A program made the position numbers and the translations under genes. The notes beneath the pieces are model-generated. The model did no database searches and was not told where the DNA came from. It saw nothing but the letters and a program-made list of their open reading frames with translations. A stretch of DNA of 64,000 bases, from positions 4,308,001-4,372,000 of the forward strand of contig NZ_CP149822.1 of assembly GCF_038396755.1 (NCBI RefSeq), written 5' to 3'. Source of the stretch: Chitinophaga pollutisoli. Its GTDB lineage: Bacteria > Bacteroidota > Bacteroidia > Chitinophagales > Chitinophagaceae. Positions 56,309 through 64,000 of this stretch are shown piece after piece (the stretch's first letter is position 1; each line of letters begins with the position of its first letter).

Positions 56309-56614
56309 ATGTCTCAGAGAATTAGAATCAAGCTGAAGTCCTACGATCACAACCTGGTAGACAAATCTGCCGAGAAGATCGTTAAAACCGTTCGCAACAC
56401 GGGCGCCGTGGTAACAGGTCCTATTCCTTTACCGACCGAGAAGAAAATCTTTACGGTGCTGCGTTCTCCGCACGTGAACAAGAAAGCGCGTGAGCAATTC
56501 CAGCTGTGCACCCACAAGCGCCTGTTGGATATTTACACGTCTTCTTCCAGAACCGTAGATGCGCTGAGCAAGCTGGATCTGCCTTCTGGTGTTGAAGTGG
56601 AGATCAAGGCGTAG
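56309..56614 (+). CDS. rpsJ: 30S ribosomal protein S10
   Basis: 101 residues, usual length. [20 protein letters not shown] and [28 protein letters not shown] are S10 signatures. First gene of the S10 operon, with its own promoter. The start is the ATG at 56309. Confidence 0.97.
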   Translation: MSQRIRIKLKSYDHNLVDKSAEKIVKTVRNTGAVVTGPIPLPTEKKIFTVLRSPHVNKKAREQFQLCTHKRLLDIYTSSSRTVDALSKLDLPSGVEVEIKA

Positions 56615-56625
56615 GAGAGAAGGGA

Positions 56626-56760
56626 CCTCAGCAAAGGTGGGCAATATGGCCCGCCTGAGGTATTTTATGACGACATCATTAAATACAGGCTACGCCTTCC
56701 GGGTAGCCGCCCAATAGCATTTAAACCGCTCATCCTGAGGATAGCTAGAGATCCCTCAGG
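56626..56760 (+). promoter_or_regulatory. Two hairpins in the rpsJ-rplC spacer
   Basis: Hairpin 1 (56626-56660): CCTCAG and GGTGGGC pair with GCCCGCC and CTGAGG. Hairpin 2 (56734-56760): CCTGAGG/CCTCAGG. Neither is followed by a T run, so they are not standard terminators. The 169-base spacer is unusually long for this operon; a leader control element or an inserted repeat are both possible. Confidence 0.5.
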
Positions 56761-56783
56761 CGCTGGGCTAAATTATATAACAA

Positions 56784-57407
56784 ATGAAAGGTATTATTGG
56801 TAAAAAGATTGGCATGACCAGCATCTTCGAGGCCAACGGCAAACAGACCGCCGTTACCATCATCGAGGCCGGTCCCTGCGTGGTTACCCAGGTGAAATCC
56901 CAAGACACTGACGGGTACAACGCTGTTCAGGTTGCATTTGGCGAAAAGAAAGCCAAAAACACTACAAAAGCTGAACAAAACCACTTCGCGAAAGCACAAA
57001 CCTCCCCTAAACGTTACGTTACTGAGTTCCGCAATCCGGATGCTGCCGTGGCTAAAGCCCTCGGAGAGACACTCACCTGCGATATTTTCGCTGAAGGTGA
57101 GGTTATCGACGTTGTGGGTACTTCCAAAGGTAAAGGTTTCCAGGGTGTTGTAAGACGCCATGGTTTCTCTGGTGTGGGTGAAAAAACGCACGGTCAGCAC
57201 GACCGTCAGCGCGCTCCGGGTTCCGTGGGTGGTTCCTCTTATCCTTCCCGCGTATTCAAAGGTATGCGCATGGCGGGCCAGATGGGTGCTGAACGCGTGA
57301 AAGTGAAAGGGCTGAAGATCGTTAAGATTTTCGCTGAGAAAAATTATATCCTGGTAAGTGGTTCCGTTCCCGGCCACAATGGTTCAATCGTTTTAATCCA
57401 GAAGTAA
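56784..57407 (+). CDS. rplC: 50S ribosomal protein L3
   Basis: 207 residues. MKGIIGKKIGMTSIFEANGK and FSGVGEKTHGQHDRQRAPGSVGGSSYPSRVFKG are L3 signatures. It binds 23S rRNA early in assembly and reaches the peptidyl transferase centre. One base from rplD. Confidence 0.97.
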   Translation: MKGIIGKKIGMTSIFEANGKQTAVTIIEAGPCVVTQVKSQDTDGYNAVQVAFGEKKAKNTTKAEQNHFAKAQTSPKRYVTEFRNPDAAVAKALGETLTCDIFAEGEVIDVVGTSKGKGFQGVVRRHGFSGVGEKTHGQHDRQRAPGSVGGSSYPSRVFKGMRMAGQMGAERVKVKGLKIVKIFAEKNYILVSGSVPGHNGSIVLIQK

Positions 57408-57408
57408 C

Positions 57409-58053
57409 ATGCAGATCGATATTTTAAATATAGAAGGTAAGAAAACCGGTCGTACCATTGAGCTTCCCGAGGAGATCTTTGGCGTTGAGCCGAACAATCA
57501 CGTGATTTACCTCGCCGTGAAACAATACCTCGCCGCACAGCGTCAGGGTACCCACAAGGTTAAGACCCGTGCCGAAGTAAAAGGTGCTTCCCGCAAGCTG
57601 CACAAGCAGAAAGGCACCGGCGGTTCCCGTAAAGGTAACATCCGTAACCCGCTGTATAAAGGTGGTGGTACCATCTTCGGTCCCAAACCGCACAGCTACG
57701 ACATCAAACTGAACCGCAAGGTGAAGGATCTGGCGAAAATCTCCGCCCTGTCCGTAAAAGCGAAAGAGAACTCCATCATCATCGTGGAAGACCTGAAGCT
57801 GGACGCTCCCAAAACCAAACAGTTCAAGAGCATCCTCTCCAACCTGAACATCAATGTTGAAGGCAAGAAAACCCTGGTGGTGCTGCCCGAGTACAACGAT
57901 AACGTATACCTGTCACTGCGCAACATCCCCACCGTGGATTCCACCGTGCTGAGCGACGTGAACACTTACGAAATCATGAACTCCAACTTCCTGGTGTTGA
58001 CGGAGAGCGCAGCCAAAATCTTCGCTGAAGACGAGACTGTGGTAGAAGCTTAA
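57409..58053 (+). CDS. rplD: 50S ribosomal protein L4
   Basis: 214 residues. The exit-tunnel loop region KLHKQKGTGGSRKGNIRNPLYKGGGTIFGP is present, with the conserved KGTGxxRxG. The long second domain is typical of Bacteroidota. Confidence 0.97.
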   Translation: MQIDILNIEGKKTGRTIELPEEIFGVEPNNHVIYLAVKQYLAAQRQGTHKVKTRAEVKGASRKLHKQKGTGGSRKGNIRNPLYKGGGTIFGPKPHSYDIKLNRKVKDLAKISALSVKAKENSIIIVEDLKLDAPKTKQFKSILSNLNINVEGKKTLVVLPEYNDNVYLSLRNIPTVDSTVLSDVNTYEIMNSNFLVLTESAAKIFAEDETVVEA

Positions 58054-58108
58054 TCAATTCAATCAACAAGGCCGGTTTCAGTCCGGCGAACTATAAAATA
58101 ACTAACAG

Positions 58109-58408
58109 ATGAAACTGTCTGATGTTTTAATCAAACCGGTGATCACGGAGAAGGTAAACAAGGCGACTGAGAAGTTCAACCGCTTCTACTTCATTGTTGA
58201 CAAGAAAGCCAACAAACTGGAGATCAAGAAAGCAGTAGAGGATTTCTACGGTGTGTCGGTAGCAGAAGTGAACACCATGGTAATGCCCGGGAAAAACAAG
58301 ACCCGTTTTACCAAAGCCGGTTTTATCTCCGGCCGCAAGCCTTCTTTCAAGAAAGCAGTGGTGACGCTGGCAGAAGGAGAATCCATCGATCTGTATGCTA
58401 ACATATAA
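58109..58408 (+). CDS. rplW: 50S ribosomal protein L23
   Basis: 99 residues. LIKPVITEKVNKATEKFNRF and VDKKANKLEIKKAVEDFYGV identify L23, the docking site for trigger factor and SRP at the tunnel exit. Confidence 0.96.
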   Translation: MKLSDVLIKPVITEKVNKATEKFNRFYFIVDKKANKLEIKKAVEDFYGVSVAEVNTMVMPGKNKTRFTKAGFISGRKPSFKKAVVTLAEGESIDLYANI

Positions 58409-58501
58409 TATACCAGTGCCGTTAGCGGCGTAAGCCGTTAACCTGGATGTATATACAGATCAATTAAACAATAGTCTATTAAATCTTAGAATTAAGTAGA
58501 A

Positions 58502-59335
58502 ATGGCACTGAAAAAATACAAACCGATTACAGCCGGTACCCGTTGGAAAATTGGTAATGCTTATGCAGAGCTGACCTCCGACACGCCTGAAAAGAGCCTC
58601 CTGGCTCCGGCAAAGAGAACCGGCGGTAGAAACGCACAAGGCCGCAGATCCATGCGTTACATCGGCGGCGGGCACAAGAAACAATACCGTATCGTTGACT
58701 TCAAGCGCGATAAAACCGGTATTCCCGCAACAGTAAAAACGATCGAATACGATCCGAACCGTACCGCTTTCATCGCCCTGCTGAGCTATGCAGATGGTGA
58801 GAAACGTTACATCATCGCTCCCCAGGGCCTGCAGGTAGGCGCGACCGTGAACAGCGGTGCCGACGTAGCTCCTGAAGTAGGGAACGCATTGCCGCTGAAA
58901 AATATGCCCCTGGGTACCGTGGTTCACAACATTGAACTGCAGCCTGGTAAAGGTGGAGCCATTGCGCGTTCCGCCGGTGCATACGCGCAGCTGAGCAACA
59001 AGGAAGAAAAATATGCCGTATTGAAAATGCCCTCCGGCGAACTGCGCAAGGTACTGAATACCTGCATGGCAACCGTGGGTACCGTTTCCAACTCCGATCA
59101 CGGTCTGCAATCCATCGGTAAGGCTGGTGCCAACCGCTGGAGAGGTATCAAACCCCGCAACCGTGGTGTAGCGATGAACCCCGTGGATCACCCGATGGGT
59201 GGTGGTGAAGGTAAGTCCTCCGGTGGCCATCCCCGTTCCAGAACTGGTAAATACGCCAAGGGTCTGAAAACGAGGAAGTCTCACAAGAGCTCCGACAAGC
59301 TGATCATCAGCCGCAAAAACGGTAAAAAACTTTAA
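58502..59335 (+). CDS. rplB: 50S ribosomal protein L2
   Basis: 277 residues. Seen: [20 protein letters not shown] and the active-centre loop [31 protein letters not shown] with the conserved His. A normal length protein with a basic tail. Confidence 0.98.
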   Translation: MALKKYKPITAGTRWKIGNAYAELTSDTPEKSLLAPAKRTGGRNAQGRRSMRYIGGGHKKQYRIVDFKRDKTGIPATVKTIEYDPNRTAFIALLSYADGEKRYIIAPQGLQVGATVNSGADVAPEVGNALPLKNMPLGTVVHNIELQPGKGGAIARSAGAYAQLSNKEEKYAVLKMPSGELRKVLNTCMATVGTVSNSDHGLQSIGKAGANRWRGIKPRNRGVAMNPVDHPMGGGEGKSSGGHPRSRTGKYAKGLKTRKSHKSSDKLIISRKNGKKL

Positions 59336-59398
59336 TAACGTCTAACGCGTTCCCGTTCCGGGTAAAACCGGGACGGGGATGGTAAATAAACATACAAC

Positions 59399-59665
59399 AT
59401 GGGTCGTTCCATTAAAAAAGGTCCTTACGTAGACATTAAATTAGAAAACAAGGTTCTGAAACAGAACGAAGGCACCAAACGCACGGTGATCAAAACCTGG
59501 AGCCGCCGTTCTACGATTACGCCTGACTTCGTGGGTCACACTTTTGCCGTTCACAATGGCAACAAGTTCATCCCTGTTTACGTAACAGAGTTCATGGTAG
59601 GTCACAAGCTCGGTGAGTTCGCTCCTACCCGTAACTTCAAAGGGCACGCCAACAAGAAAATGTAG
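59399..59665 (+). CDS. rpsS: 30S ribosomal protein S19
   Basis: 88 residues. [37 protein letters not shown] and [16 protein letters not shown] define S19. About 120 bases separate it from rplV, with no gene between. Confidence 0.97.
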   Translation: MGRSIKKGPYVDIKLENKVLKQNEGTKRTVIKTWSRRSTITPDFVGHTFAVHNGNKFIPVYVTEFMVGHKLGEFAPTRNFKGHANKKM

Positions 59666-59787
59666 TCATCGGTTTTAAGGTTTCCCGTTTTCGGTTCCGG
59701 CTAAAGGAGATGCTGAAAGGACGAAGGAAACAGTCAATGACCGGACGCTGAAACAAGAAACTTAATATCACTCAGAAACAAATAACA

Positions 59788-60144
59788 ATGGAAGCAGTAG
59801 CTAAGCTGAACAATAATCCTACCTCCACCCGCAAAATGCGTTTGCTTGCAGACCTGATCCGCGGCCTGGATGTAGAGAAAGCTTTGAATATTTTGAAATT
59901 CCATCCCAAACACCCGAGCACTCCGCTGGAGAAACTGTTGCTCTCCGCTGTGGCTAACTGGAAAGTGAAGAATGAAGGAGCACGGGTAGAAGATGCTAAC
60001 CTGTACGTAAAAACGATCTTCGTTGACGGCGGCCGCATGCTGAAAAGAATGCGCCCTGCTCCCCAGGGAAGAGGGTACCGTATCCGCAAACGCAGCAACC
60101 ACGTAACACTGGCTGTTGATAGCCGTCCGGTTCAACAAGGTTAA
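59788..60144 (+). CDS. rplV: 50S ribosomal protein L22
   Basis: 118 residues. [17 protein letters not shown] [43 protein letters not shown] and [23 protein letters not shown], which includes the tunnel-lining beta-hairpin. Confidence 0.96.
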   Translation: MEAVAKLNNNPTSTRKMRLLADLIRGLDVEKALNILKFHPKHPSTPLEKLLLSAVANWKVKNEGARVEDANLYVKTIFVDGGRMLKRMRPAPQGRGYRIRKRSNHVTLAVDSRPVQQG

Positions 60145-60195
60145 GCAAACTGTAGGAAAAATATATTTAAACTCATAGACAAATAAAACCAGAAC

Positions 60196-60987
60196 ATGGG
60201 TCAGAAAACAAATCCTATTGGTAACAGGTTAGGTATCATCAGAGGATGGGACTCTAATTGGTATGGCAGCAAGAAAGACTATGCTGGCAAACTGATCGAA
60301 GATAACAAGATCAGAACTTACCTCAACGCACGTATCAACAAGGGCGGTATCTCCCGCGTGGTGATCGAGCGTACCCTGGGTAAGCTTATCATTACCATTC
60401 ATACCTCCAAACCTGGTATCATCATAGGTAAAGGCGGTAACGAAGTGGATCGCATCAAGGAAGAGCTGAAAAAGCTGACCGGTAAGGAAGACGTACAGAT
60501 CAACATCCTGGAGATCCGTCGCCCTGAGATCGATGCCACTATCGTAGCTGAAACGATCGCCAAACAAATCGAAAGCCGTATCAACTATAAACGTGCCATC
60601 AAAATGGCGATTGCTACCGCGCTGCGCATGGGTGCAGAAGGTATCAAGGTGAAAGTAGGCGGCCGCCTCGGTGGTGCTGAAATCGCACGTTCCGAAGAAA
60701 TGAAACAAGGTCGCGTTCCCCTGCATACCTACCGCATGGACATCGACTACGCTTCCCTCTTCGCCCTGACCGTTTACGGTAAAATCGGTATCAAAGTATG
60801 GATTTGTAAAGGTGAAGTACTCGGCAAGCGTGACCTGAACCCGAATGCCATCTCCGACAAAGCTGAAGGCGGACGTCCGGGCGGTGAGCACCGTGGTGGT
60901 GATCGCGGCGGCCGTGGTGGTGACCGTGGCGACCGTGGTGGCCGTGGCGGCGAGAGAAGAGGTGGTGACCGTGGCCCGCGCAAATAA
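60196..60987 (+). CDS. rpsC: 30S ribosomal protein S3 with Gly/Arg-rich tail
   Basis: 263 residues. [22 protein letters not shown] starts it, the KH domain has [20 protein letters not shown], and the mRNA-entry region [23 protein letters not shown] follows. The last 42 or so residues are a Gly/Arg/Asp repeat ([18 protein letters not shown] and on to RGPRK) absent from E. coli S3. The tail could contact rRNA or mRNA. Confidence 0.97.
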   Translation: MGQKTNPIGNRLGIIRGWDSNWYGSKKDYAGKLIEDNKIRTYLNARINKGGISRVVIERTLGKLIITIHTSKPGIIIGKGGNEVDRIKEELKKLTGKEDVQINILEIRRPEIDATIVAETIAKQIESRINYKRAIKMAIATALRMGAEGIKVKVGGRLGGAEIARSEEMKQGRVPLHTYRMDIDYASLFALTVYGKIGIKVWICKGEVLGKRDLNPNAISDKAEGGRPGGEHRGGDRGGRGGDRGDRGGRGGERRGGDRGPRK

Positions 60988-61037
60988 GTTGGGCCTGACG
61001 AAAATTCATTAACAACAACTTTTTAACAACATAAACG

Positions 61038-61457
61038 ATGTTACAGCCCAAGAGAACGAAACACAGGAAGATGCAAAAAGGCCGCATCAAAGGGAACGCG
61101 AAACGCGGTGCGCTGCTTTCTTTCGGTTCATTCGGCCTTAAAGCATTGGAACCTAAGTGGATCACTGATCGTCAGATCGAAGCTGCCCGTGTAGCCTTGA
61201 CCAGGCACATGAAACGTGAAGGTAACGTGTGGATCCGCATTTTCCCCGACAAGCCGATCACGGCGAAACCGCTGGAAGTGAGGATGGGTAAAGGTAAAGG
61301 TGCTCCCGACCATTGGGCAGCAGTAGTAAAGCCCGGTCGTATCCTTTTCGAAGCTGACGGTGTGCCCTTGCAGGTAGCCAAAGAAGCGATGGAACTGGCC
61401 GCACAGAAGCTTCCGATCAAGGTGAAATTCGTGATCCGCCGCGACTACGTAGCGTAA
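61038..61457 (+). CDS. rplP: 50S ribosomal protein L16
   Basis: 139 residues. [41 protein letters not shown] and [18 protein letters not shown] are conserved in L16, which positions tRNA at the A and P sites. Confidence 0.97.
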   Translation: MLQPKRTKHRKMQKGRIKGNAKRGALLSFGSFGLKALEPKWITDRQIEAARVALTRHMKREGNVWIRIFPDKPITAKPLEVRMGKGKGAPDHWAAVVKPGRILFEADGVPLQVAKEAMELAAQKLPIKVKFVIRRDYVA

Positions 61458-61512
61458 ACGATATTGAACCGAGCGTAAACAAACCTGATAACCAGAAACA
61501 AAATAAATAACG

Positions 61513-61713
61513 ATGCCTAAAGCAAAACTGGATCTTAAAGGCCTGAGCGATCAGGATTTGAAAGACAAACTGTCTGAAGAAGCCCTGCGCCTGAAAAAGA
61601 TCACGTTCAGCCACGCGGTAACGCCGATCGAAAATCCCATGCAGATCCGCTTCATGAGAAGAGAGCTGGCCCGCATTCAGACTGAACTGCGCAGAAGACA
61701 ACTGGGATTCTAA
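61513..61713 (+). CDS. rpmC: 50S ribosomal protein L29
   Basis: 66 residues. DLKGLSDQDLKDKLSEEALRL and RFMRRELARIQTELRRRQLGF, a two-helix protein at the tunnel exit. Confidence 0.94.
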   Translation: MPKAKLDLKGLSDQDLKDKLSEEALRLKKITFSHAVTPIENPMQIRFMRRELARIQTELRRRQLGF

Positions 61714-61771
61714 ACTATTAGCATTCACCATTTCCGCCGGAAGGCGGTAGGAAGTATAAAACTTTCAACAA

Positions 61772-62032
61772 ATGACGACCGAAAGAAAATTAAGAAAAAC
61801 CAGGATTGGGGTAGTATCCAGCAACAAAATGGATAAAACCATTACCGTTAACGTAGAACGTAAGGTAAAGCACCCGATCTATGGTAAGTTCGTAAAGAAA
61901 ACCACCAAGTTCATGGCGCACGACGATAAAAACGAGTGCAGCATTGGTGACACTGTTCGCATCATGGAAACCCGCCCGATGTCCAAAAACAAATGCTGGC
62001 GCATGGTGGAAGTGATCGAGAAAGTAAAATAA
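61772..62032 (+). CDS. rpsQ: 30S ribosomal protein S17
   Basis: 86 residues. [44 protein letters not shown] and [18 protein letters not shown] are the S17 lines. Confidence 0.96.
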   Translation: MTTERKLRKTRIGVVSSNKMDKTITVNVERKVKHPIYGKFVKKTTKFMAHDDKNECSIGDTVRIMETRPMSKNKCWRMVEVIEKVK

Positions 62033-62107
62033 TTATTTATTTGTTTCAAGCTGCCGGCAACCGTAAGGCCCTGCAGCCGCTGCTAAAACAATTACAAACG
62101 CATTACG

Positions 62108-62476
62108 ATGATACAACAAGAATCAAGGCTGAACGTAGCAGATAACAGTGGCGCGAAAGAAGTGCTCTGCATCCGTGTACTCGGCAACTCCGGCCAGGAC
62201 TACGCAGGTGTGGGCGACAAGATTGTGGTGACTGTAAAGGACGCGATCCCCGGTGGCGGTATGAAGAAAGGTACCGTAACCAAAGCTGTTATTGTTAGAA
62301 CGAAGAAGAAGCTCCGTCGCCGCGACGGTTCTTACATCCGCTTCGATGACAACGCCGTAGTATTGCTGAACAACTCTGACGAGCCCCGCGGTACCCGTAT
62401 TTTCGGTCCGGTTGCCCGTGAGCTTCGCGATAAAGGATACATGAAGATCATCTCCCTGGCGCCTGAGGTGCTGTAA
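62108..62476 (+). CDS. rplN: 50S ribosomal protein L14
   Basis: 122 residues. [47 protein letters not shown] and [20 protein letters not shown] identify L14. About 196 bases to rplX, more than elsewhere in the operon. Confidence 0.97.
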   Translation: MIQQESRLNVADNSGAKEVLCIRVLGNSGQDYAGVGDKIVVTVKDAIPGGGMKKGTVTKAVIVRTKKKLRRRDGSYIRFDDNAVVLLNNSDEPRGTRIFGPVARELRDKGYMKIISLAPEVL

Positions 62477-62587
62477 GGAGTCGACATAGGATTTCGGATA
62501 CAGGATTCAAGTAATTAGGCATAAGGCGGTTATATATTGTGACAGTCTTTATGTGAATAACTGAATTCAGTATCCGAAATCTTTGCA

Positions 62588-62596
62588 TATCTTTGC
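62588..62596 (+). promoter_or_regulatory. Possible internal promoter before rplX
   Basis: TATCTTTGC matches the -7 consensus, preceded by a second CTTTGC. No TTG is found at the right distance. rplX starts 76 bases downstream. It would let the rplX-rpsH part be made independently. Confidence 0.5.
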
Positions 62597-62672
62597 GACC
62601 CGTTTCATAAAACGACATATATTTTAATCAAGCGAGACCCAAGTTTTGCTTGGCGTATAAACAAACAAACAG

Positions 62673-63017
62673 ATGAAAACTAGATTTAAGCCTAAGTTCA
62701 ACATTAAGAAAGGCGACCTGGTTGTGGTTATCTCCGGTGAGGACAAGGACCGTACCAAAGCGCGCAAGGTGTTGGAAGTCATCGTTGACGCAACCAACCC
62801 GAAAGTGCTGGTAGAGGGCGTGAACATCATCACCAAGCACACGAAACCGACTGCCCAGAATACCAAAGGTGGTATCGTTAAGCAGGAGGCTCCCATCTCC
62901 CTTTCCAACGTAATGTTGTGGGACGCTAAGGCTGGTAAAGCTACCCGCGTTAGCCGTCAGCGGGAAAATGGTAAAGTAGTTCGTATCGCTAAAAAATCAG
63001 GGGAGGTAATCAAATAA
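62673..63017 (+). CDS. rplX: 50S ribosomal protein L24
   Basis: 114 residues. [28 protein letters not shown] is the KOW motif, followed by [21 protein letters not shown]. It starts 50S assembly. The stop overlaps the rplE start by one base (TAATG). Confidence 0.95.
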   Translation: MKTRFKPKFNIKKGDLVVVISGEDKDRTKARKVLEVIVDATNPKVLVEGVNIITKHTKPTAQNTKGGIVKQEAPISLSNVMLWDAKAGKATRVSRQRENGKVVRIAKKSGEVIK

Positions 63018-63592
63018 TGGCAACAACATCATATAAACCCAGACTGCAGACCAAATACCGCAACGAGGTGGTGTCCGCCCTGCAAAAGAAGTTTAACTAT
63101 AAGAGCGTGATGCAGGTTCCCCGCCTGACCAAGATCTGCCTGAACCAGGGGATCAACGGTGCTGTTGGCGACAAGAAACTGGTAGACATCGCAGTAGACG
63201 AAATGACCCGCATCGCAGGTCAGAAGGCCATCGCTACCCTGTCCAAAAAGGACATCTCTAACTTTAAGCTGCGTAAGCACATGCCCATCGGTGCGCGTGT
63301 GACCCTGCGTGGTGTAACCATGTACGAATTCCTCGACCGCCTGATCGCCGTTTCCCTGCCCCGCGTACGCGACTTCAAGGGTATCAACGAGAAAGCGTTC
63401 GACGGCCGCGGTAACTATACCCTGGGTGTGACCGAGCAGATCATCTTCCCGGAGATCGACATCGACAAGGTGACCAAAATCACCGGTATGGATATCACTT
63501 TCGTAACCACAGCCCAAACCAATGAAGAAGCTTACGAGCTCCTGAAGGAGCTGGGTATGCCGTTCAAGAACATCAAAAAAGATCAACAATAA
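63017..63592 (+). CDS. rplE: 50S ribosomal protein L5
   Basis: 191 residues. [47 protein letters not shown] and [21 protein letters not shown] are L5 signatures. It contacts 5S rRNA and the P-site tRNA. Confidence 0.97.
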   Translation: MATTSYKPRLQTKYRNEVVSALQKKFNYKSVMQVPRLTKICLNQGINGAVGDKKLVDIAVDEMTRIAGQKAIATLSKKDISNFKLRKHMPIGARVTLRGVTMYEFLDRLIAVSLPRVRDFKGINEKAFDGRGNYTLGVTEQIIFPEIDIDKVTKITGMDITFVTTAQTNEEAYELLKELGMPFKNIKKDQQ

Positions 63593-63598
63593 TATCAC

Positions 63599-63868
63599 AT
63601 GGCAAAAGAATCCGTAAAAGCCAGACAAAGAAAGAGAGAAGCCATGGTGGCTAAGTTCGCTGAGAAACGCGCACAGCTGAAAGCTGAAGGCGACTACGCA
63701 GCGCTCGACAAACTGCCCAAAAACGCTTCTCCCGTTCGCCTGCACAACCGTTGCCAGCTGACCGGTCGCCCCAAAGGCTACATGCGTCAATTCGGCATTT
63801 GCCGTAACATGTTCCGCGACATGGCACTGGCAGGTAAAATCCCTGGCGTAAGAAAAGCTTCCTGGTAA
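63599..63868 (+). CDS. rpsN: 30S ribosomal protein S14 (zinc-free type)
   Basis: 89 residues. [20 protein letters not shown], then [43 protein letters not shown]. The long form without the CxxC...CxxC zinc motif, as usual in Bacteroidota. Confidence 0.96.
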   Translation: MAKESVKARQRKREAMVAKFAEKRAQLKAEGDYAALDKLPKNASPVRLHNRCQLTGRPKGYMRQFGICRNMFRDMALAGKIPGVRKASW

Positions 63869-63959
63869 TTATCACCGGGCCAGCTCCCGAAGTAGTTTTT
63901 TGATTCCTATCTATATCGATTGGATATCGCATTGTACACATTTTCAACTTTAACTAACA

Positions 63960-64000
63960 ATGGTTACTGATCCAATAGCAGATTTTCTGACACGCATCCG
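63960..64000 (+). CDS. rpsH: 30S ribosomal protein S8, N-terminal fragment
   Basis: ATG at 63960 then VTDPIADFLTRIR to the window edge, the start of S8, in the expected place after rpsN. About 91 bases separate the two genes. Confidence 0.88.
   Translation, partial: MVTDPIADFLTRI

Overview
The window comes from a member of the Bacteroidota, most likely Chitinophagaceae (Chitinophaga or a close relative). The evidence is the set of promoters with the Bacteroidota -7 element TAnnTTTGC, type IX secretion (T9SS) sorting domains and PorV-like proteins, a chryseobasin-type MNIO peptide pair, DUF6934 and GH125 genes, and a base composition near 55% GC.

Layout. 1-0.95 kb: edge of a mobilisation module (relaxase and its MobA-like partner, oriT-like inverted repeats). 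1-7 kb: mixed housekeeping and stress genes, including a decayed S41 peptidase, DUF2231-Rieske, YqgE, DUF488, DUF4265, an APH(6)-type kinase and a TIG/propeller lipoprotein. 7.1-8.4 kb: a two-gene RiPP locus made of an MNIO (DUF692) enzyme and a 56-residue precursor ending in CPACGMG. 9.5-12.6 kb: three coupled genes that look like terpenoid enzymes (UbiA prenyltransferase, class I isoprenoid-synthase fold, secreted DxDDT protein). 12.6-17.4 kb: TetR-UbiB kinase pair, VOC protein, and a TetR / small protein / MFS efflux operon with a visible operator. 18-29 kb: PepSY protein, cupin, GH125, PadR, glpK and glpD, an operon of rdgB with thioesterase and nitroreductase, and ilvE.

29.6-64 kb is the ribosomal region, with the str operon broken up. 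rpsL-rpsG end at a terminator. Then comes about 19 kb of other DNA: a small AT-rich DUF6934 patch and three tandem cassettes on the minus strand. In transcription order each cassette holds a small T9SS-CTD protein, a PorV-like barrel, a small Ala/Pro/Lys-rich secreted protein, and a giant collagen-like (Gly-X-Y) surface protein. fusA follows with its own promoter, then 4 kb of unrelated genes, then the S10-spc operon (rpsJ to the start of rpsH) with its own promoter. The rpsL, fusA and rpsJ promoters share nearly the same 19-20 bases across the -7 element and the probable transcription start, which may keep the separated pieces co-regulated.

Six genes or gene copies carry a one-base deletion at a run of exactly five G or C where six would restore the frame; a seventh has the same defect in an A run. 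In the cassettes, intact sister copies prove the correct frame. The pattern points to homopolymer undercalling in the assembly, or less likely to slippage in the cell, so these genes may well be functional. No rRNA, tRNA or CRISPR array was seen.
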